A stretch of DNA of 11,622 nucleotides, from NCBI GenBank assembly GCA_012032065.1, contig JAAURV010000062.1, positions 1 through 11,622 on the forward strand, in the 5' to 3' direction. This DNA comes from Hyphomicrobiales bacterium. GTDB lineage: Bacteria > Pseudomonadota > Alphaproteobacteria > Rhizobiales > Aestuariivirgaceae. A program made the position numbers and the translations under genes. Each line of letters starts with the position of its first letter. Positions within the stretch are counted from its first letter, which is position 1. Positions 7,499 through 11,622 of this stretch are shown here, piece after piece. The notes beneath the pieces were generated by a model, which was not told the DNA's origin, made no database searches, and worked only from the letters and a program-made list of their open reading frames with translations.

Positions 7499-8695
7499 AT
7501 GCGCAAGCTTGCTTTCGCGCTCGCCGCCACGGTGGCGTTCGGCATTCCGGCCACCGCCTTGGCGGCCGACACCAAGATCGGCATACTGATGGATGTTACC
7601 GGGCCGATCGCCAGCTTCATTCCGCCGATCCAGAATGCCGCCAATCTGGCGCTCCGGCAGGTGAACGAGCAGGGCGGCGTTCTCGATGGCAACGCCACCG
7701 CGGTGTTCGAAGACACGACCGGCACGGCCAAGGGCGCTGTCGAGGCCGCGGGCAAGCTGGTCAAGGAACACAATGTTCCGGTGGTGGTCGGCGCTTTCAT
7801 GTCCGCGACCACGATCGCTGCCGCGGAAGAAGTCACCATTCCCGCGGGCGTTGTTCAGATTTCCCCTGCCGCGAGTTCCGATGCCATTTCGGCCATGAAA
7901 GACAACGATCTGGTGTACCGGATCGCCGCATCAAACCTTCAGCAAGGCCAGGCGCTGGCCAAGATGGCAATCGATGCGGGCATCAGGAAAGTGGCTGTCA
8001 CCTATGCCGATGCCGGAAAAGGCGTGGCGGCTTCCTTTATCGAAGCCTTCAAGGAGGCGGATGGCGAAGTGACCGGCAGCGAAGCCCATGGCGAACGGAA
8101 AGGTTCGTACCTGGCGCAGCTCGACACGCTTGCGAAAGGCAAGGCCGACGCCTTGGCCGTTTTCGCGAGCGCCGGCGGCTCCGGCGCCACGATTGTGAAG
8201 GAAGCGATCGAGGGGAAATTCTTCTCCAGGTTCGTCGGAGGCGAAGGGCTTCGCGATGGCGCCCTGATCAAGGCCGTTGGGTCCGGCGCGCTCAAGGACT
8301 CGTTCTTCTCAGCGCCCGCGGCCGCCGATGAGAGCCCTGGCCGCAAGGCGCTCCACGAGGCGTTCAACAAGGCGTTCAAGGATGGCGCGGACAAGGCCTT
8401 CGTCGACCAGACCTACGATGCCACGTTCCTGGCGCTGCTGGCGATCGAGAAGGCCGGCTCCCGCGACAAGACCAAGATCGCGGCGGCGCTTCGCGAGGTC
8501 GCGATGGCTCCCGGCGAGAAGGTTGGCCCGGGCGAGTGGGCGAAGGCGAAAGCGCTGATCAAGGACGGCAAGGACATCGACTATGAAGGCGCTGGCGGCG
8601 CTTACGAGTTCGACGCCAATGGCGATGTGCCGGTTGAAATCGGGAAGTTCATGGCGGATGGGGACGGTTTCAAGCAGGTTCCGATAACGGATTAG
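7499..8695 (+). CDS. Branched-chain amino acid-type ABC transporter substrate-binding protein (LivK-like)
   Basis: This is a 398-residue periplasmic binding protein of the hydrophobic amino-acid uptake (HAAT) type. It captures a ligand in the periplasm and hands it to an ABC permease. A signal peptide is clear: M-R-K, a hydrophobic stretch, then A-T-A-L-A with cleavage near residue 22 or 23. The mature protein starts with the family's strand K-I-G-I-L-M-D-V-T-G-P, followed by N-A-A-N-L-A-L-R-Q-V-N-E-Q-G-G, V-V-V-G-A-F-M-S-A-T-T and the ligand-site A-A-S-S-D-A. The second lobe starts near I-R-K-V-A-V-T-Y-A-D, and D-Q-T-Y-D-A-T-F-L-A-L-L is the usual late helix. No permease or ATPase gene is in the window, so its partners are elsewhere. 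Next to hyuAB it could supply an amino acid or cyclic amide, but the ligand cannot be told from the sequence. The frame is intact. Confidence 0.92.
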   Translation: MRKLAFALAATVAFGIPATALAADTKIGILMDVTGPIASFIPPIQNAANLALRQVNEQGGVLDGNATAVFEDTTGTAKGAVEAAGKLVKEHNVPVVVGAFMSATTIAAAEEVTIPAGVVQISPAASSDAISAMKDNDLVYRIAASNLQQGQALAKMAIDAGIRKVAVTYADAGKGVAASFIEAFKEADGEVTGSEAHGERKGSYLAQLDTLAKGKADALAVFASAGGSGATIVKEAIEGKFFSRFVGGEGLRDGALIKAVGSGALKDSFFSAPAAADESPGRKALHEAFNKAFKDGADKAFVDQTYDATFLALLAIEKAGSRDKTKIAAALREVAMAPGEKVGPGEWAKAKALIKDGKDIDYEGAGGAYEFDANGDVPVEIGKFMADGDGFKQVPITD

Positions 8696-8699
8696 GCCT

Positions 8700-8716
8700 C
8701 GGCTGCCCCAAAAGCC
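8700..8716 (+). terminator. Weak stem-loop just after the binding-protein gene
   Basis: CGGCT (8700-8704) and AGCCG (8712-8716) can pair around a 7-nt loop, starting 4 nt after the stop codon. No run of T follows, so an intrinsic terminator is doubtful. The rest of the 120-bp gap up to 8815 holds the leader discussed under the transpeptidase, and I see no gene in it. Confidence 0.25.
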
Positions 8717-8790
8717 GCCACAAATCCCCGTTACCTAGCCCTCCCAGGGTAATCCTTAAGACAGCATTTACCATCTTCGCTCAGGGTTTT

Positions 8791-8817
8791 ACCCCGACGG
8801 CGGCCAGATTCCGGGGT
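8791..8817 (+). promoter_or_regulatory. Possible leader hairpin over the transpeptidase start
   Basis: ACCCCG (8791-8796) can pair with CGGGGT (8812-8817) around a 15-nt loop. The 3' arm covers the GTG at 8816, or the only G-rich ribosome-binding candidate if the GTG at 8825 is the true start. The same ACCC can instead pair with GGGT at 8784-8787, so two exclusive structures exist. A regulatory role is inference. Confidence 0.25.
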
Positions 8818-10109
8818 GTTAGACGTGCCTTTCTCAATCGTTAACAGACGTCAGGTAGCGGGCCTTTTTGGCGGCGGACTATCGCTGTTGGCAACGCGGG
8901 CGCTGGCGCAGCAGGCGGAGACGACCGCCTCGATCACCACGATCGCGCCCCAGACCGCCATGGGCGGCAAGCTCGCCACCCGCACCGAAGTTTTCGAAGG
9001 CCGCAACGAACCCGCGATGCTGACGCTTGACTCGCTCCGCCTGCATGACGGCGCCATCGCGATGTACGAGGAGATCGGTGGCGGGCGGCGGCTGGCCGCA
9101 AGTGCCCGGCGGAAAATACAAGCTTGGTTCCAAGGGCGCCAGGATCGCCACGCTGCGCCAGCGGCTGGTGGCGGAAGGTTATCTGCCCTTCGATGCGCTC
9201 TCGGTGGAAGAACCCGAGACCTACGACGACGGCATGGCGGACGTGGTGCGCGCGTTCCAGGTGAACCACGGCATCGCGCCCAGCGGCCTCGTCAACGAGA
9301 GGACGCGCCTCGATCTCAACATCACCGCCAAGTCGCGGCTCTTCGCGCTCCGCGATAACCGGCCGCGCATTGAAGCCTATCTCGAAGGCCTTGGGCCCCG
9401 CAATATTCTCGTCAATCTTCCGGCCGCGCAGCTCGAAACGGTGGAGTTCGGCCAGGTCTTTTCGCGCCACAACGTTGTGGTGGGAAAGCTCGAGCGGCCT
9501 TCGCCTTCGCTCAAGAGCCAGGTGAGCGATATCGTGTTCAATCCGTATTGGAACGCACCCGCCTCCATTGTCGAGAAGGACATCATCCCCAAGTTTCTCA
9601 AGGACCCGGGTTATCTCGATCAGATGCGTATCCGCGTGTTCGATGGCGTGGGCGGGCCAGAAATCGATCCGTTCACGGTCGATTGGGTGAACACGCATCC
9701 CGAGCGCTATCACTTCCGGCAGGAACCCGGCGAACACAACGCGCTCGCCACGGTCAAGATCAACTTCCCCAACACGCACATGGTCTATCTGCACGATACG
9801 CCGCACCGGGAGAACTTCGCCTCCAACGCGCGCTTCGAAAGCTCGGGCTGCGTGAGGATCGACCAGGTGCGGACCGTGATCAACTGGATCATGCAGGGCC
9901 GCGACGGCTTCGACGAAGGTACCTTCGAAATGATCGCCGCGAGCGAGGAGCCGCATACGGTCAAGATCGAGAACGGGCCGGACATCCGGCTCATGTATCT
10001 CACCGCCTGGGCGACCGACGACGGCCGCATCAACTTCCGCCCCGACATCTACGCGTTGGATGGCATGGGCTTCGTGCTGGGCCAGCCGGAACCGTCGGAC
10101 GCGATCTGA
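8816..10109 (+). CDS. Exported L,D-transpeptidase (YkuD domain, peptidoglycan-binding domain), with a one-base frameshift
   Basis: The enzyme makes 3-3 cross-links in peptidoglycan, or attaches proteins to it, in the periplasm, using a catalytic cysteine. The N-terminus has N-R-R-Q-V-A-G, a hydrophobic stretch and A-L-A-Q, a probable signal peptide with twin-arginine character, cleaved near residue 31. One extra G at 9077-9078 breaks the frame; removing it joins M-Y-E-E-I to V-A-G-G-G-W-P and gives 430 residues. A peptidoglycan-binding domain covers about 98-170 (L-R-Q-R-L-V-A-E-G-Y-L, V-R-A-F-Q-V-N-H-G). The catalytic domain follows, with Y-W-N-A-P-A-S-I and, near the end, H326 in L-H-D-T-P and S-S-G-C-V-R with C345. 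The layout resembles LdtD (YcbB). The start is uncertain: GTG 8816 lacks a clear ribosome-binding site, and GTG 8825 is an alternative. It appears to be transcribed alone. Confidence 0.88.
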
Positions 10110-10131
10110 AATTTCGATTGCCTTTGCATCA

Positions 10132-10160
10132 CTGTGTTTTCCGTCACAGCGGACCTTTTT
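10132..10160 (+). terminator. Possible terminator of the transpeptidase gene
   Basis: CTGTG (10132-10136) and CACAG (10145-10149) form a 5-bp stem with an 8-nt loop, and five T follow at 10156-10160 after a 6-nt gap. The position, 22 bp after the stop codon, fits; the short stem and the gap before the T run make it weak. Confidence 0.28.
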
Positions 10161-10181
10161 CGTTCATTGAATAGTGGCGCG

Positions 10182-10199
10182 GGAAGCCGCTCGGCTTCC
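10182..10199 (+). terminator. Perfect 8-bp stem-loop between the transpeptidase and RTX-like genes
   Basis: GGAAGCCG and CGGCTTCC are perfect complements separated by two bases, the strongest hairpin in the 168-bp gap. Only two T follow before TTGACA (10200-10205), a consensus -35 hexamer with no convincing -10 at 17 bp. It could end the transpeptidase message or act on the next gene's promoter; the sequence does not decide. Confidence 0.35.
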
Positions 10200-10277
10200 T
10201 TGACAAGCAACAGCCCCTGTGGCCGTATCAAGCCGGATGGGGCGAATTCAATCTCTTGACTTGGGGATGGCGCCGCC

Positions 10278-11622
10278 ATGGCAATCACACTCACACCTAC
10301 GCAGATCGTCAACACCGTGGGTCTCGGAGCGCAGCAGACCGGCGCGCTTACGGCGAAGCTGACCAATGGCGGCTATGTCATCGCCTGGAGTACCAACATT
10401 GGCGGCCAGTCCGACATTCTGTTCCAGCGCTATGACGGGCTGGGCAATGCGGTTGGCGGACCGACGGCGGCGAACACGACGACGGCCGGCGACCAGGTTC
10501 TGACCGACATCGTGGCGACCGCTGACGGACGCTTTACGTTGGCTTGGACATCCGGCACCAATGCCGTCACCCGCTCGTTTCTCGGCGCCAATGGCGGCGC
10601 CACCAGCGCGGAAGTTGTCACGGCCCTTGGCACCACCGCGACAGGTGCACAGCTCATCGCCGTTTCGGCCTCGAGCTACAAGCTGGCCGCCACATCCGAT
10701 AACGCCGGCAGTCATGACTATGACCAGGTAACCTACAGCACGGCGGGTGCGGTGGTGACAGCGCTTGCCAATATCATCACCGTCAACGCCGGCTCGATCC
10801 TTGAACTGGTGGACGGCAATGTGGCGGGCGAGCAGATTGCGCTTTCCGAGGGCGGCGTTGCCATCTCGACCAATGGCTCATTCTTCCTGACCTCTCCTTT
10901 GAACGACGATATTCTGAAGCTGCAGAACGGGCTGCATGTTCTTGCTACTTCAGTTGGTTCGAACATGGGCCTTGCCGCCTTTAGCGGAGCGGGAGGCAAT
11001 CTGTCTGGCTACACTGTCGACAATCCGATTGGCGTCGGCAATTTGTTCGGCGGCGGCGGCCAGGTCAATCAAGCGGTGTTCGATCGCGAGACGGTCAATC
11101 TCGGTGGCGGGAGAATTCTCGTCATCTGGGTTGCCGATACCGGGCACAATTTCATCAACGGCGCTGACCCCGATGGTGTCTATGCCATCGTCTACAATAC
11201 GAACACAGGCTCCACCGAGGGGGCGGCGGCGGCGCTGGCAACATTCGGTCAGGGTGGCATTGGCGCAGTTCCCGATCTGCAGGCGATTTCGATTTCGGCG
11301 GAGGTTCTTCTCGATGGCCGCGTTGCGGTGACGTGGAACCAGCGCAATGGGCTGACAGGGCAAGACGTGTTCACGCGCATTCTCGATGCCCGCACCGGGC
11401 CGGTGACGGTGGCCGGCACCGCGGCGCAGACGCTGGCGCGCTTTCGCGAGTTCGTGCGCGAACCGGAAGCCGTGTTTTGGGTCTTTGCGTTCCCCGTGAT
11501 CATGACGTGCGCGCTCGGCATTGCGTTTCGATCGCGAGGCGCCGAGCCGGTCGTCGCCGGCGTCGTCGAGCAGTCGGGGCGCCGATCAGATCGCCACGGC
11601 ACTCGAGCAACGGGGCGGCTTC
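10278..11622 (+). CDS. Repetitive beta-rich protein like the N-terminus of RTX/hemolysin-type secreted proteins; 3' part replaced by an ABC-2 permease segment
   Basis: The frame is open from the ATG to the window end. GGGGA (10263-10267) lies 10 nt upstream of the start. Up to about residue 380 the protein is rich in Gly, Ala, Thr, Asn and Val, has few Cys, no signal peptide and no membrane segment. It carries loose repeats of the kind G-G-Y-V-I-A-W-S ... I-L-F-Q-R-Y-D-G-L-G-N-A-V-G-G, then D-G-R-F-T-L-A-W-T, and later G-G-R-I-L-V-I-W and D-G-R-V-A-V-T-W-N. This pattern is common in large alphaproteobacterial proteins secreted by type I systems, which end in calcium-binding GGxGxD repeats and a C-terminal signal. 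Neither is present here. After about base 11425 the frame runs into an unrelated membrane protein (listed separately), so the true 3' end is not in this window. The family call is moderate; the substrate or role is unknown. Confidence 0.6.
   Translation, partial: MAITLTPTQIVNTVGLGAQQTGALTAKLTNGGYVIAWSTNIGGQSDILFQRYDGLGNAVGGPTAANTTTAGDQVLTDIVATADGRFTLAWTSGTNAVTRSFLGANGGATSAEVVTALGTTATGAQLIAVSASSYKLAATSDNAGSHDYDQVTYSTAGAVVTALANIITVNAGSILELVDGNVAGEQIALSEGGVAISTNGSFFLTSPLNDDILKLQNGLHVLATSVGSNMGLAAFSGAGGNLSGYTVDNPIGVGNLFGGGGQVNQAVFDRETVNLGGGRILVIWVADTGHNFINGADPDGVYAIVYNTNTGSTEGAAAALATFGQGGIGAVPDLQAISISAEVLLDGRVAVTWNQRNGLTGQDVFTRILDARTGPVTVAGTAAQTLARFREFVREPEAVFWVFAFPVIMTCALGIAFRSRGAEPVVAGVVEQSGRRSDRHGTRATGRL
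11427..11622 (+). other. N-terminal segment of an ABC-2 type transporter permease, probably a chimeric join; frameshifted
   Basis: From about 11427 the frame reads L-A-R-F-R-E-F-V-R-E-P-E-A-V-F-W-V-F-A-F-P-V, followed by a hydrophobic stretch ending A-L-G-I-A-F-R-S. This is the typical first membrane segment of ABC-2 export permeases and normally lies within the first few dozen residues of its own gene. Here it has no start codon and is fused in frame to the RTX-like protein. A second break sits in the G run at 11576-11579: with one G fewer, the family continues as V-V-E-Q-S-G-A-D-Q-I-A-T-A-L-E-Q. The exact join cannot be fixed to the base. A true gene fusion would make no functional sense, since a type I-secreted domain would sit before an inner-membrane permease; an assembly or cloning chimera is the better reading. 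Confidence 0.65.

Noticed and set aside
6833..7771. Minus-strand open frame across the DUF1349 gene and the start of the binding-protein gene
   Set aside because: It would run over a good signal peptide and ribosome-binding site on the plus strand and has no family resemblance.
10200..10231. TTGACA as a promoter of the RTX-like gene
   Set aside because: The -35 match is perfect, but the only AT-containing hexamers downstream (near 10225-10231) are at 19-20 bp and match poorly, so I do not list it as a promoter.
10278..11420. A tandem-repeat or CRISPR-like array, because of repeated GGCGGC/GCCGGC words in the RTX-like gene
   Set aside because: The repeats are loose at protein level and come from Gly/Ala codons; there are no direct DNA repeats with even spacing.

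Overview
The window is GC-rich, densely packed bacterial DNA, most likely from an alphaproteobacterium. That placement rests on gene content and style (KynB/KynU pair, HyuA/HyuB pair, an LdtD-like L,D-transpeptidase with a peptidoglycan-binding domain, short intergenic gaps, ATGA overlaps). No rRNA, tRNA or marker gene is present to confirm it. I see no CRISPR array, insertion sequence, integrase or RNA gene.

Layout. (1) 1-3082, plus strand: a compact run of the 3' end of nagA (N-acetylglucosamine-6-phosphate deacetylase), a PP2C-family phosphatase, kynU (kynureninase) and kynB (kynurenine formamidase). The last three are joined by ATGA start/stop overlaps, so they look like one operon joining amino-sugar catabolism, a phosphatase and the lower kynurenine pathway (N-formylkynurenine to kynurenine to anthranilate plus alanine). 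(2) 3079-6826, minus strand: hyuA-hyuB, the two subunits of an ATP-dependent hydantoinase/oxoprolinase-type amidohydrolase, also coupled by ATGA. Its stop codon interlocks with that of kynB. (3) 6827-6883: a 57-bp divergent intergenic region carrying an 8-bp inverted repeat placed symmetrically in front of both start codons. (4) 6884-8695, plus strand: a DUF1349 protein and a branched-chain-amino-acid-type periplasmic binding protein with a signal peptide. (5) 8816-10109: an exported L,D-transpeptidase. (6) 10278-11622: a long repetitive beta-rich protein resembling the N-terminal part of RTX/hemolysin-type secreted proteins. After about 11425 its open frame becomes recognisably the N-terminus of an unrelated ABC-2 type permease.

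The most striking property is the number of broken frames: about seven apparent indels in five genes (nagA, kynB, hyuA three times, ldt, ABC-2 permease). Six are repaired by one base, mostly in short G/C runs; the nagA one needs one base added or two removed. Every repaired protein keeps its family's length and motifs. Together with the abrupt change of protein family near the 3' end, this points to a draft or metagenomic assembly with homopolymer errors and a probable chimeric join, not to real gene decay. I give the repaired gene extents. No convincing new biological system is visible. The most interesting biological points are the phosphatase inside the kynurenine/NagA operon and the symmetric element in the hyuA/DUF1349 divergent region.
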